The notes under the pieces: model-generated
What the model saw: the letters and a program-made list of their open reading frames with translations, nothing else
The model's database searches: none
Told to the model about the DNA's origin: nothing
Translations under genes and position numbers: made by a program
Assembly (NCBI RefSeq): GCF_024320785.1
Contig: NZ_JANDBC010000002.1
Coordinates: forward strand, 631,124-695,123
DNA from: Gracilimonas sediminicola
GTDB taxonomy: Bacteria > Bacteroidota > Rhodothermia > Balneolales > Balneolaceae
Direction of reading: 5' to 3'
Length of the DNA: 64,000 nucleotides
Part shown: one piece after another, positions 28,701 to 37,591 of the stretch
How the letters are laid out: every line of letters starts with the position of its first letter
Position numbering within the stretch: the first letter of the stretch is position 1

Positions 28701-29618
28701 AAAGAATTCAATCGGTTCCAATATGGAATGCAATTAAAACATTTGGGAATAGAAACGATACTATGGCTGGGAAATAGATTAGGTGAGATTGATAAAAATG
28801 GATACGTAGTTGGATTGAATATTCTTTACATGCATACAGATTTTGGTAAAGACATCATTCCAGAATATAAAGAAGAGGTTAAAAAATGGCTCACTTCTGT
28901 AAATATCGCTCTGATTGAATCTGAGTTTTCTCACGACAGTTATAAGTGGTCCGAAGTGGTTGGACTTATCTTGAAGGAGAAGAACGAAGAAGAATTTGCT
29001 GTTCAGATATTGGAGCAATTAATAGAAGCCTCAGAAGATTCACGGCATCATATTTTTGATCACTACGAAAGAAATGTTTTTGGTCTTCTATTCCAACACT
29101 ATTTTGAAAAGGTCTGGACTAAATTTGCAGAAGCACTTTTAAATAGCTCAGGCTTCTTTCAATTAATGCTTACTCTCCAGTCTAAAAATGATAAGGATAC
29201 TAATGAGGGTATACTATTTTCAAATATTGATGAAAAAGATTATCCAACTATCTTAGCTTGGTGCAAAGCAAATCCTGAAAAAGGAGCAAAAAGAATGGCT
29301 TACATTATGCCCTGTATGAAAAAAATAGAAAGGGATGGAATTGTAACCTTTGAATGGCATCCATTTGCATCATTAATGATTGACACATTTGGTAAAGATG
29401 AAGAATTCATGGCTGAGGTAGGAGCAAATCTTAGTGGAGTATCATGGGTTGGAAACATTGCAAAATATTATGAGCGAGTAAAAAAATTAGTAAAACAACT
29501 ATCTGATCATAAACTAATTACGGTTCAAGAATGGGCTAAGTTTAAAATTGAGTCACTTGATAAGCAAATCAAATTAGAGAATCTCAGACATGAAGAAATG
29601 TATGGAAGGCTTGATTGA
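25719..29618 (+). CDS. nuclease-STAND NTPase fusion, probable anti-phage protein
   Basis: About 1300 residues. Counted from an upstream in-frame TTG (25674), the N-terminal domain has DGGEDGRI (71-78) and QSKAS (96-100). This is the D...(Q/E)xK pattern of PD-(D/E)xK nucleases such as the Mrr and DUF4297/Cap4-like effectors. The P-loop GYSGIGKT is at 260-267 and Walker B GILVIDN at 314-320. The rest is a long, mainly helical sensor region. The build matches the antiviral STAND (Avs) plan: effector, NTPase, sensor. The gene is much richer in A+T than its neighbours and sits at the 3' end of mutS2, so it was probably acquired. I prefer the ATG at 25719; neither start has a good ribosome-binding site. 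Confidence 0.75.
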   Translation: MENIHKLNQVSPNDIDQLSSTQLVELLNHLLKSEVFKNNLEVKDHYVPTVKITVADGGEDGRIIFNGNTTEYLPNNKCFFQSKASSLTTVECANEIVTTSNELKSQVREVIQGGGCYILFMGYNLGAKIGIENREKKIEEEVNARINAIKSKVENHEIDIDESQIRVYDSNYIAKWANEHISAVKIIDRFRGRLNIRSFLPWDHFLERYDDTIFNVDFYWADQLIEIRNELFSLLKENKCARIVGYSGIGKTRFVGECFRDSNKEDKNIFNSAFCYLDFNNSNEEEVYSFLMNHKSYAGILVIDNCPLDSHNSFTSHVRKFCDYINLITIDNDLENNSNDVIFIDQSTQEDTCSAILAPIKDRFDKSEFEEILSICEGYPFFANAILNHIQEKDIKVVSLELEEKEFKNGIVKKLLSGNEVIDDFQNSDLLAVAKGISIFRRFPFIDDEYEEIDEIDKESFHKKTETVINDVLNTDITIDRFHDIAKNEFKEKRKIIDRRGLNYSIRPEILAVNLAADWLKRFPPTRVDDLITSLEESNLIVEFCERLKSLDQIERSRVLIEKYWGVNRPFVKAEVLNTELGSRLFRSVVEVNPNACVKGLDKTLSTFTIEELKNEFGEGRRNIVWALEKLVFREETFNKSATILAKLALAENESYGNNATGQFLQLFHLYLPGTEANLEKRSSLLVKLLEQEDYHKLILRAIGTGLEYDHFSRAGSANKQGTKVLKDYRPETSDEISNYWEILITLWAKIFDDNSELQKEALNEVETKIRSLVRLKRWEDLEKIVSRAEAMKTDFVWINGIQHLKRLISYKLVEGDDIIEVEKIIKRLEPTNDVARLIDLRVVKPPYEHKKINKGGKNTYEDLAITNLKRFSDYFLEQGENPTDYFDQLLIDRPRLGFQFGKEIGDRLEAKTAIEYLEKGIQYYKDLPENNRSIEFLGGLYTTLSRENKESIIDLTISETLNNEALYLTGLGTPDKNSLKKILQLSKSGSLEVKEFNRFQYGMQLKHLGIETILWLGNRLGEIDKNGYVVGLNILYMHTDFGKDIIPEYKEEVKKWLTSVNIALIESEFSHDSYKWSEVVGLILKEKNEEEFAVQILEQLIEASEDSRHHIFDHYERNVFGLLFQHYFEKVWTKFAEALLNSSGFFQLMLTLQSKNDKDTNEGILFSNIDEKDYPTILAWCKANPEKGAKRMAYIMPCMKKIERDGIVTFEWHPFASLMIDTFGKDEEFMAEVGANLSGVSWVGNIAKYYERVKKLVKQLSDHKLITVQEWAKFKIESLDKQIKLENLRHEEMYGRLD

Positions 29619-29671
29619 AGTTTGAACATCGCTAGATACACTATGAAATGATACAGACACCTATCTATGAC

Positions 29672-29758
29672 CTCAACACCCGTAAAGATGTCAAGAATGT
29701 GGAAACGGCACCTATTGAGCGTGGCGGGGCTGGTTGTACGATCGTGGAGTTGAAGTAG
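29672..29758 (+). pseudogene. second, diverged mutS2 3' end
   Basis: From CTCAACACC to the TAG, these 87 bases align without gaps with the last 87 bases of mutS2 at about 86% identity. They encode LNTRKDVKNVETAPIERGG and onward to ELK-stop, with two amino-acid changes against the real mutS2 end. Nearly all changes are silent, so the copy evolved under protein selection in another genome or before the insertion. It marks the right edge of the inserted defence gene. Confidence 0.9.
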
Positions 29759-29792
29759 GGCTCCGGTTTGTTACCGCTCTTCTAAATCGAGT

Positions 29793-30737
29793 TTATTCCT
29801 CCCGGTCCGATCTATATTCAAGAACAGTGTATACACCTCCATTCGCATCCACCTTACGAACACGAGGAATAATTACATCATCCTCCCAAAACTCCCACCA
29901 CTTCGAAGTTCCAAACGTTGACTCCAGCACATACACCTCCCCATTAAAAACATCTACTCCATGGGGTGACCACGGCCCCTCCGATTCCAGAAATACAGAT
30001 ACTTCTCCAGCCGGACTTACCTTCAATACTCTTCGATTACCATAGTACGCCAGATACACATTCCCGGTTTTATCCACTGTAAAATCGAACAGGATATTAG
30101 CCCCGGAGAACGGGATGTTTTCCGGGTTTTCTTCTTTCAGTCCGGTAGCCAACACCGAAACCGAACCATCTTCTTCCATCACCTTTATACTTTCCCTGTC
30201 CAGAATGTACAGCTTGTTATTCAATCCCCACGCGAGGTCATCAATGCGATCAATGTCTGATGGCAATTCAATTTCGGTTACCTCCCCACCATCACTCCGC
30301 TCAAACAGGCGGTTCTCCCGGGCAAAGTAAACCATGCCATCTTCAGCTACGGCATAGGCCTGAATGAAAAAAACATCTTCATTTGTAGTAGGATTAATGA
30401 TGAGTTCATTCCCTGAACCATTAACCCTCCATAGCCTTGCCTGAAAACCACCCGCGGCATTATTCCTTTCTGCGCCATAAATCACCCGGTCCGGGCTTCG
30501 CGAAAGGATGATGTCGCTGGGAGAATAAGAGGATTCCAGTACTTGCTTTAGGTTCTGCTGATCATCTATTTGCCAGACACAGGCGTAGTGATCTTCATCC
30601 ACGAAAGGACAAATAAAGGTGAAGTAAATATTACCCTGTTGATCGATAACCAACCCGCCCCAGGGATGTGCGGATGCAATTCTTGTATTCAACAGCAGCA
30701 GCAACAGCAGTGGCAGGAAATAGAGAAATTTCTTCAT
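29793..30737 (-). CDS. secreted beta-propeller-like (SMP-30/NHL-type) protein
   Basis: From the ATG at 30737 the product (314 aa) starts with a clear signal peptide ending at ASAHP. Repeated segments such as GLVIDQQGNIYFTF, AVAEDGMVYFAREN and FTVDKTGNVYLAYY are NHL/SMP-30-style propeller blades. It is probably a periplasmic or surface protein. An upstream start (30773) would place 12 residues before the signal peptide. No catalytic residues can be named, so function is unknown. Confidence 0.7.
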   Translation of the reverse strand: MKKFLYFLPLLLLLLLNTRIASAHPWGGLVIDQQGNIYFTFICPFVDEDHYACVWQIDDQQNLKQVLESSYSPSDIILSRSPDRVIYGAERNNAAGGFQARLWRVNGSGNELIINPTTNEDVFFIQAYAVAEDGMVYFARENRLFERSDGGEVTEIELPSDIDRIDDLAWGLNNKLYILDRESIKVMEEDGSVSVLATGLKEENPENIPFSGANILFDFTVDKTGNVYLAYYGNRRVLKVSPAGEVSVFLESEGPWSPHGVDVFNGEVYVLESTFGTSKWWEFWEDDVIIPRVRKVDANGGVYTVLEYRSDREE

Positions 30738-30813
30738 AAACCCATTAATCGTTTTAGTGTTTTCAGAGTTCATGATAGAACGATCAGGTGTGAGTCGGGT
30801 TGCAGGAGATCGG

Positions 30814-31254
30814 CTAATTATTCGATTCGCAATAATTTTTTACAGCGACCATATCTTTCTCGAGCGCTTTTTTCATCATGCCTTTCATAAAAGGGTTGAT
30901 AATTTTTGACATGAGTTTATACGCTTTGGCATCCATGATCAGCGTGAGCTCCGTTCCGTCTTCTTTCTTTTCGACGGTGAATAGCGAATCCCATACCGTG
31001 CCCATCGTATCCGAGACTATCCGAATGTGAGCGTTTTCGACCAGTTCAGTCACCTCAAGTTCTGTAGAAGCTTTCCGCCCGTTCATATCCCGGGTTTCCC
31101 TGAATTTGGTTCCCACTCCGTATTCCTGTTCTGTCAAAAACTCTACGTTTGTAATATCAGGAACCGCGTTGGAAAAGTTCTTTATATCTGAAACCGTTTT
31201 AAAAACGAGTTCCTTGGGAGCATGTATCCGTTTGGTAACTGTGATGGTGCTCAT
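30814..31254 (-). CDS. SRPBCC-family (polyketide cyclase/START-like) protein
   Basis: The 146-residue protein begins with TVTKRIHAPKELVFKTVSDI, the standard first strand and helix of the SRPBCC helix-grip fold. Alternating strands and a long C-terminal helix (about 118-143) follow. Members bind hydrophobic ligands; the ligand here is unknown. It lies between hemL and the propeller gene on the same strand and may be read through from the heme operon, though an 84-bp gap separates them. Confidence 0.8.
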   Translation of the reverse strand: MSTITVTKRIHAPKELVFKTVSDIKNFSNAVPDITNVEFLTEQEYGVGTKFRETRDMNGRKASTELEVTELVENAHIRIVSDTMGTVWDSLFTVEKKEDGTELTLIMDAKAYKLMSKIINPFMKGMMKKALEKDMVAVKNYCESNN

Positions 31255-31338
31255 AGCCTTATCCGGTTTGTGAATGGATAAAGCTAAGTTAATAGAATGG
31301 AAATTAAGTGCAAGAGGGAACCCATTTCCGGCAACCTG

Positions 31339-32634
31339 TTAAGCAGATTTTATCTCTGAAATCGTCTCCTCAAAAGCAGTCAATATAAAGCTGAGATCAT
31401 CTGTTGTCAGCGAATTAGCCAGAAAGAAAGCCTCAAAGGGAGACGGAGGCAAATGAACGCCTCGCTTCAGCATGCCATGAAAGATCTTACCAAACAGTTC
31501 CTTGTCGGTGCGGTTGGCGTCGTCGAAAGTCTCAACCGGACCTTCACAGTAGAACACCCCGATCATGGAGCCTACCCGGTTCATCGCGTGAGGAATGTCG
31601 TACTCTTCAAGTATTTTGGTGATGCCTGTAGCTAATACCTGTGATTTCTTCTCCAGCTCGTCATACACTTCCGGGTGATCTTTCAGCTTCTTCAGAAGAG
31701 TAAATCCGGCCGCCATCGCCAGCGGATTTCCGGACAAAGTACCTGCCTGATAAACCGGCCCTGTCGGTGCCACATAATCCATGATTTCTTCTTTTCCGCC
31801 ATAGGCTCCCACCGGTAAACCGGCCCCGATGATTTTACCATAGGTGACCATATCGGCAGTTACGCCGTACACTTTCTGGGCACCCTGGAAATCCACACGA
31901 AAACCGGTCATCACTTCATCAAAAATCAGTACAATGTTGTGTTCATCACAAAGTGCTCGCAATCCTTCCAGGAATCCTTCATTAGGAGGAATACATCCCA
32001 TATTTCCGGCAATGGGTTCCAGGATGATCGCAGCCATGTCATCCTTATTGGCCTCCACCAGTTTTTTTACGGAATCCAGGTTGTTGTACTCTGCGTTCAA
32101 TGTGTCTTTGGCTGTTCCTTCCGTAACACCCGGGCTGCTCGGCTCGCCCATGGTGAGGGCACCGCTTCCTGCTTCAATCAAAAAGGAATCACCATGGCCA
32201 TGATAGTTTCCTTTAAACTTAATGATCTTATTTTTCCCGGTATATCCACGAGCAACACGAATGGCACTCATGGTAGCTTCGGTTCCTGAATTTACCATCC
32301 GGATTTTATCTACTCCCGGAACAGAGCTGGTAATCAGCTCCGCCATTTCAACTTCCAGTCGGGTTGGTGCTCCGAAAGAAGTCGAGTTTTCTGCAGTTTG
32401 CTGAACTGCTTTGATAACATCCGGCTCAGCATGACCCAACAGCATTGGTCCCCACGAACTGATGAGATCGATATAACGATTCCCTTCCTCATCCCAGAGA
32501 TACGATCCCTGAGCGCGGGTGATAAACAAGGGGGTTCCGCCCACACTGTTAAAAGCCCGCACCGGAGAATTTACTCCGCCGGGAATCACTTTTGATGCTC
32601 GTTCGTAAAGTTCTTTGCTCTTTGGGTAATCCAT
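31339..32634 (-). CDS. hemL: glutamate-1-semialdehyde 2,1-aminomutase HemL
   Basis: HemL converts glutamate-1-semialdehyde to 5-aminolevulinate using pyridoxal phosphate. The family start KSKELYERASKVIPGGVNSPVR is present. The PLP lysine lies in TYGKIIGAGLPVGAYGG, and NSGTEATMSAIR and FDEVMTGFR are conserved. The ATG at 32634 (MDYPKS) is better than the TTG at 32649. It is the last gene of the heme run and is separated from hemB by about 190 bp of palindromic repeats. Confidence 0.95.
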   Translation of the reverse strand: MDYPKSKELYERASKVIPGGVNSPVRAFNSVGGTPLFITRAQGSYLWDEEGNRYIDLISSWGPMLLGHAEPDVIKAVQQTAENSTSFGAPTRLEVEMAELITSSVPGVDKIRMVNSGTEATMSAIRVARGYTGKNKIIKFKGNYHGHGDSFLIEAGSGALTMGEPSSPGVTEGTAKDTLNAEYNNLDSVKKLVEANKDDMAAIILEPIAGNMGCIPPNEGFLEGLRALCDEHNIVLIFDEVMTGFRVDFQGAQKVYGVTADMVTYGKIIGAGLPVGAYGGKEEIMDYVAPTGPVYQAGTLSGNPLAMAAGFTLLKKLKDHPEVYDELEKKSQVLATGITKILEEYDIPHAMNRVGSMIGVFYCEGPVETFDDANRTDKELFGKIFHGMLKRGVHLPPSPFEAFFLANSLTTDDLSFILTAFEETISEIKSA

Positions 32635-32685
32635 ATTTCTGTTTATCAATTAAAAAATTTCTTTTGTGCCTCAACCAAATTCCAC

Positions 32686-32721
32686 CACCGCAGGGGCAAT
32701 TCGTGAATTGCCCCTGCGGTG
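32686..32721. repeat. palindrome with GGGGCAATTC core (hemB-hemL gap)
   Basis: Arms 32686-32702 and 32705-32721 are perfectly complementary (17 bp) with a 2-base centre. The core GGGCAATTC is shared with the palindrome at 34886-34919, while the outer stems differ but stay paired. Confidence 0.9.
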
Positions 32722-32743
32722 ATTTTTCTTCTCGCTTCTTCTC

Positions 32744-32791
32744 GTTGTGAAGCTCCTGCTTCGCAACAACTGCCCGGAAGCTCCAGCTTCC
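32744..32791. repeat. two GAAGCTCC hairpins
   Basis: GTTGTGAAGC (32744) pairs with GCTTCGCAAC (ending 32767), with one G-T pair. GGAAGCTCCAGCTTCC (32776-32791) is a second stem whose core also occurs at 22989. Both stand between hemB and hemL. Confidence 0.75.
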
Positions 32792-32827
32792 CTTCCCACA
32801 CCTAAAATCATGAAAAATTCACAATCA

Positions 32828-33847
<1,020 letters not shown>

Positions 33848-33879
33848 TTACGTTTGTCTTTTCACTTTTCCCCTTTCAC

Positions 33880-34809
33880 TTAGCTATAATTAATCCAATC
33901 AATGGGTTTCAGGTGTTCCACCAGCTCGGCTTCGGGGCTGCCCGGCTCCGGATGATGATCGTACACCCACTGTACTTTCGGCGGCAGGCTCATCAAAATA
34001 GATTCAATCCGGCCTTTGGTCTTCAGCCCGAATAAGGTACCGCGATCGTGAATTAAATTAAATTCCACATAACGGCCACGGCGGATTTCCTGCCAGTCCC
34101 GGTGTTCCTGGCTAAACTCATCATCCTTCCGCTTTTTCATGATCGGAACGTAGGCATCGGTGAAGGCAAAGCCGGCCGCCTTACAAAACTCGAATAAATC
34201 ATCTGCAGAACGGTTCTTATCCGGGCGCTGATAATCAAAAAACAGTCCGCCGATTCCACGGGCTTCCTCCCGGTGATGATTGTAGAAATAGGCATCACAT
34301 TCAGCTTTAAAGTCAGAATAATACTCCGGGCTGAACCGGTCGCATACTTCTTTATGAACCTGGTGAAAATGTTTTGCATCCTCCGGAAACAGGTAATAGG
34401 GCGTCATGTCGGCCCCGCCGCCAAACCACTGATCTTTCAGCTCTCCGGTGTCTTTATCATACAGTTCAAAATACCGGTAGTTGGCGTGAACAGTGGGCAC
34501 AAAGGGGTTTTGGGGATGTATTACCAGTGAGACTCCCGTGGCAAAAAACTCGGATTCAGGTACCTCAAATTTCTTTTGCATCGCTTCCGGCAGAGGACCG
34601 CCCACGGCCGACACATTCACCCCGCCTTTTTCTATCACATCGCCACCGGAAATAATGCGCGTGCTGCCTCCTCCAAATCCTTCCCGCTCCCAATCCTCAA
34701 TACGGAATTTTTGGGTTCCATCCACAGCCTCTAATTCATCACAGATGTGCTGTTGCACATCCTTAACGAACCGGCTGAATTCTTCTTTTTTGGATTTCAA
34801 ATCTGGCAT
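33880..34809 (-). CDS. hemF: oxygen-dependent coproporphyrinogen III oxidase HemF
   Basis: HemF decarboxylates coproporphyrinogen III to protoporphyrinogen IX using molecular oxygen. Family marks include GGGSTRI (about 46-52), the VHANYRYFE region, WFGGGADMTPYY (about 128-139) and GGLFFDYQR. The length (309 aa) is normal. An aerobic enzyme points to life with oxygen. A perfect palindrome lies in the 163-bp gap to hemE, upstream. Confidence 0.95.
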   Translation of the reverse strand: MPDLKSKKEEFSRFVKDVQQHICDELEAVDGTQKFRIEDWEREGFGGGSTRIISGGDVIEKGGVNVSAVGGPLPEAMQKKFEVPESEFFATGVSLVIHPQNPFVPTVHANYRYFELYDKDTGELKDQWFGGGADMTPYYLFPEDAKHFHQVHKEVCDRFSPEYYSDFKAECDAYFYNHHREEARGIGGLFFDYQRPDKNRSADDLFEFCKAAGFAFTDAYVPIMKKRKDDEFSQEHRDWQEIRRGRYVEFNLIHDRGTLFGLKTKGRIESILMSLPPKVQWVYDHHPEPGSPEAELVEHLKPIDWINYS

Positions 34810-34885
34810 AATATCAATTTTACAATAGGTAGTGACACAAAATCTTGTGTCTCTGCTTATTTAGACATTCATTTTGCATTCACTC

Positions 34886-34919
34886 ATCGTAAGGGCAATT
34901 CATGAATTGCCCTTACGAT
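34886..34919. repeat. 34-bp perfect palindrome with GGGCAATTC core (hemE-hemF gap)
   Basis: ATCGTAAGGGCAATTC (34886-34901) pairs perfectly with GAATTGCCCTTACGAT (34904-34919). It is the second copy of the family seen at 32686-32721. Confidence 0.9.
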
Positions 34920-34940
34920 TAAAACCGGTAATTCTTCTCT

Positions 34941-34966
34941 GGTTCTGATCGTTCTGCGTCGGAACC
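34941..34966. repeat. GTTCCGACGCAGA-family palindrome
   Basis: GGTTCTGA (34941) pairs with TCGGAACC (ending 34966). On the minus strand it reads GGTTCCGACGCAGAACG, matching the repeat at 14025-14050. A short T run follows on the plus strand. Confidence 0.65.
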
Positions 34967-34972
34967 AATTTT

Positions 34973-36004
34973 TCAATATCTAAAATCCTTAACCGTATCT
35001 ACGAATCGTTTGGCATTTTCGACCGGGACGTTTGGCAAAATGCCATGCCCCAAATTCGCGATGTAATTTCCTTTGCCGAACCTTTTCATCATCTCTGTTG
35101 CTTCGGCTTCGATTTTATCGGGGCTCATTAATAATTTGGACGGATCAAAATTTCCCTGAACTACCTTATCACCGGCAAATTCGCGGGCATGTTCGGGGGT
35201 GCATCCCCAGCCTATTCCAAAACCAGATACATTCGTATCTACAAAATAAGGGTAGCTCCATTCTGCATCCTTGCAAAACATAATTAACGGCACGCCATAG
35301 TCTTCTTTGGCAATACGCTGCAAGTGCGGCAGGGCTAATTTCCGGAAATCATCCGGGCCCAGTGCGGCCGCCCACGATTCAAACACCTGAAGCACTTGTG
35401 CCCCGGCTTTCACCTGATGATGCAAGTATTGAATGGTTTGGTCCGTCATCACTTCCAGCAACTTTTGAGCAGCCTCCGGTTGTGAGAACAAAAAGGATTT
35501 TGCTGTAGAGAAGGTTTTTGAACCCTGCCCTTCAACCAGGTAACAGAAGAGCGTCCACGGGGCGCCGGCGAAACCGATTAAGGGAACACGGCCGTCCAGC
35601 GTTTTTCGGGTGAGCGACAGTGCATCGTACACATAGCTCAGTTGTTCCTCTGCCGGAATGATGTTCAGGTTTTCCACCTGCTCCACTGTTCGGATTGGTT
35701 CCGGCAGGTAAGGACCAAAACCCGGCTTCAACTGTACTTCCACATCCAGGCATTCAATCAAAACCAGGATATCGGAAAAAAGGATGGCTGCATCGGTGCC
35801 TACAATATCGATGGGCTGAATGGTGATTTCACAAGCCAGTTCCGGGGTTTTAACCCGCTCAAAAAAGCCGTACTTCTTTTTAATCTCCATGTATTCCGGA
35901 AGGTATCGCCCGGCCTGACGCATCATCCATACCGGTGGACGTTCAGTTTCATTGCCTTCAAGTACATCCAGCAGTAATCGGTTCTTCAGTTCAGGAAAAT
36001 TCAT
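34973..36004 (-). CDS. hemE: uroporphyrinogen decarboxylase HemE
   Basis: HemE removes four carboxyl groups from uroporphyrinogen III to give coproporphyrinogen III. The signature PPVWMMRQAGRYLPEY (about 23-38) and the second motif GFAGAPWTLFCYLVEG are intact, and NLGHGILP lies near the end. The length (343 aa) is normal. The start follows the hemD stop by two bases, so the genes are co-transcribed. Confidence 0.96.
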   Translation of the reverse strand: MNFPELKNRLLLDVLEGNETERPPVWMMRQAGRYLPEYMEIKKKYGFFERVKTPELACEITIQPIDIVGTDAAILFSDILVLIECLDVEVQLKPGFGPYLPEPIRTVEQVENLNIIPAEEQLSYVYDALSLTRKTLDGRVPLIGFAGAPWTLFCYLVEGQGSKTFSTAKSFLFSQPEAAQKLLEVMTDQTIQYLHHQVKAGAQVLQVFESWAAALGPDDFRKLALPHLQRIAKEDYGVPLIMFCKDAEWSYPYFVDTNVSGFGIGWGCTPEHAREFAGDKVVQGNFDPSKLLMSPDKIEAEATEMMKRFGKGNYIANLGHGILPNVPVENAKRFVDTVKDFRY

Positions 36005-36006
36005 GA

Positions 36007-36696
36007 TCAGTTAAAATAATTTTGAATGGATTCAGTCAGGTCGTCCAGAGTAGAGTATTCCGGGGTGATACAATTTTCAAAGCCTACTTCTTCAGCTGCG
36101 GCCTCTGTGGTAGGTCCAATACAAAAAACTTTAGCCGTTCCGTTTATCTCATTCCGTTCAGAAAATGACTCCACCGCGCTTGGGCTCATAAAAACAATGC
36201 CGTCGTAGTTGGAAATATTTAAGGTATGAGGAGCCAGTTTAGTTCGGTAAACTTCCACGGAAGTAAGGTTTACATCCTCGCCCAGCAGTTTATTTAAGTC
36301 TCCGGCTTTTAAATTTCCGCAGAAATGAGTCACGTTTGTTAGTTCAAGCTCTTTCATCTTTTCAGCGAGAGCGACAACATTGTACTCGTCCGGAATGGTA
36401 ACTTCAAGATTCAGTTCCTCCAGCATCTCAGCAGTTTTAGAACCTACGGCAAAAATGTGTTCGGGTACTTCCAGGTCTTTAAAGGCCGGCTTGATAGCTT
36501 TTACTGCTTTCTTGCTGGTAAATATCCACGCATCGGTTTGGTCGGGAAGCTGGCTAATCCACATGGCGGGGATCACATACTCGAAGGTTATAAAGGGCAC
36601 GCTCTCCACTGAGAAGCCGGACGACTGCAAGGCTGCCAACCTTTGCTTTTTAAGCCGTGTGGTGAATAAAATTCTGGGCTTGTTTTGGTTAATCAT
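36007..36696 (-). CDS. hemD: uroporphyrinogen-III synthase HemD
   Basis: HemD closes and rearranges hydroxymethylbilane to uroporphyrinogen III. Sequence conservation is low in this family. The two-lobed pattern, IFTSKKAVKAI in the first lobe and VFMSPSAVESF in the second, together with the place between hemC and hemE, supports the call. The product is 229 residues. The start overlaps hemC by eight bases. Confidence 0.88.
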   Translation of the reverse strand: MINQNKPRILFTTRLKKQRLAALQSSGFSVESVPFITFEYVIPAMWISQLPDQTDAWIFTSKKAVKAIKPAFKDLEVPEHIFAVGSKTAEMLEELNLEVTIPDEYNVVALAEKMKELELTNVTHFCGNLKAGDLNKLLGEDVNLTSVEVYRTKLAPHTLNISNYDGIVFMSPSAVESFSERNEINGTAKVFCIGPTTEAAAEEVGFENCITPEYSTLDDLTESIQNYFN

Positions 36697-37591
36697 TGGA
36701 ATTTCGGTGGGTTAATAATTCAACCGCTCCGTCATTCTTCAATAAATCAGCCCATTGATGCCCTTTTTCAGCCGTTGCTTCTGAAACCGGAATTTCCCGT
36801 TCTACATCCATTCGTCGTGAACCATCCAGAGCTAACACCGCTCCTGTGAAGTAAAGCATATCTTTTTTGATGTAGGCATGAGCCCCAACCGGTGATGAAC
36901 ACCCCGCTTCCAGTTCATTCAAAAACGCCCGTTCAATATCTACACAAATCCGTGTCTCGTTGTGATTCAGCTTATTAAATAATTCCCGATGGGTGGTATC
37001 TTTTCTCGCTACTACTCCAACGGCTCCCTGCGATGGCGCCGGGATCATCCAATCCAATACCTCGCTGATCCTGTTTTCAAAACCAATACGCTCCAAACCG
37101 GCATAGGCAAATACCGCTCCGTACCAATCGTTGTCATCCACTTTTTGTAGGCGGGTTGGTACATTTCCTCTCAGGCCAACTACTTCATCTCCCGGAAAAC
37201 GATTTTTCCAGAAGGCGGTCCGGCGTATGCTCCCGGTTGCGATCGTTCGCCGGGTATTTTCTTTTTCCTCTTTGGGCTTCACCAGTACATCGCGGGGATT
37301 GCCTCTTTCCAGTACCGAAACCAAATCGAGGTCATTCAGCAATACGGTGGGTACATCTTTCAGAGAATGCACCGCAAGATCCACCTCTCCTTTAATAAGT
37401 GCATCATCCAGAGCCTTGGTAAAAACTCCTTTATCGCCCAGTTTGTGAATGGGAATATCCTGCTCTTTGTCGCCAAACGATTCAATTTCCACCAGCTGTG
37501 TTTGCACATCAAGGGCGTTCAGCTTTTTGCTGACTAATTCTGCCTGCCAAAGAGCGAGTGTACTTTTTCGGGTACCGATTTTAAGCTTCAT
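36689..37591 (-). CDS. hemC: hydroxymethylbilane synthase HemC
   Basis: HemC polymerises four porphobilinogens on its dipyrromethane cofactor. The N-terminus KIGTRKSTLALWQAE and the ATGSIRR region are typical, and the cofactor cysteine is in LEAGCSSPVGAHA (about residue 231). The length (300 aa) is normal. It overlaps hemA upstream by 11 bases and hemD downstream by eight, showing tight coupling. Confidence 0.95.
   Translation of the reverse strand: MKLKIGTRKSTLALWQAELVSKKLNALDVQTQLVEIESFGDKEQDIPIHKLGDKGVFTKALDDALIKGEVDLAVHSLKDVPTVLLNDLDLVSVLERGNPRDVLVKPKEEKENTRRTIATGSIRRTAFWKNRFPGDEVVGLRGNVPTRLQKVDDNDWYGAVFAYAGLERIGFENRISEVLDWMIPAPSQGAVGVVARKDTTHRELFNKLNHNETRICVDIERAFLNELEAGCSSPVGAHAYIKKDMLYFTGAVLALDGSRRMDVEREIPVSEATAEKGHQWADLLKNDGAVELLTHRNSND

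Noticed and set aside
29734-30045. 103-codon plus-strand ORF after the mutS2 end copy
   Set aside because: Antisense to the signal-peptide-bearing propeller gene, and low-complexity in composition.
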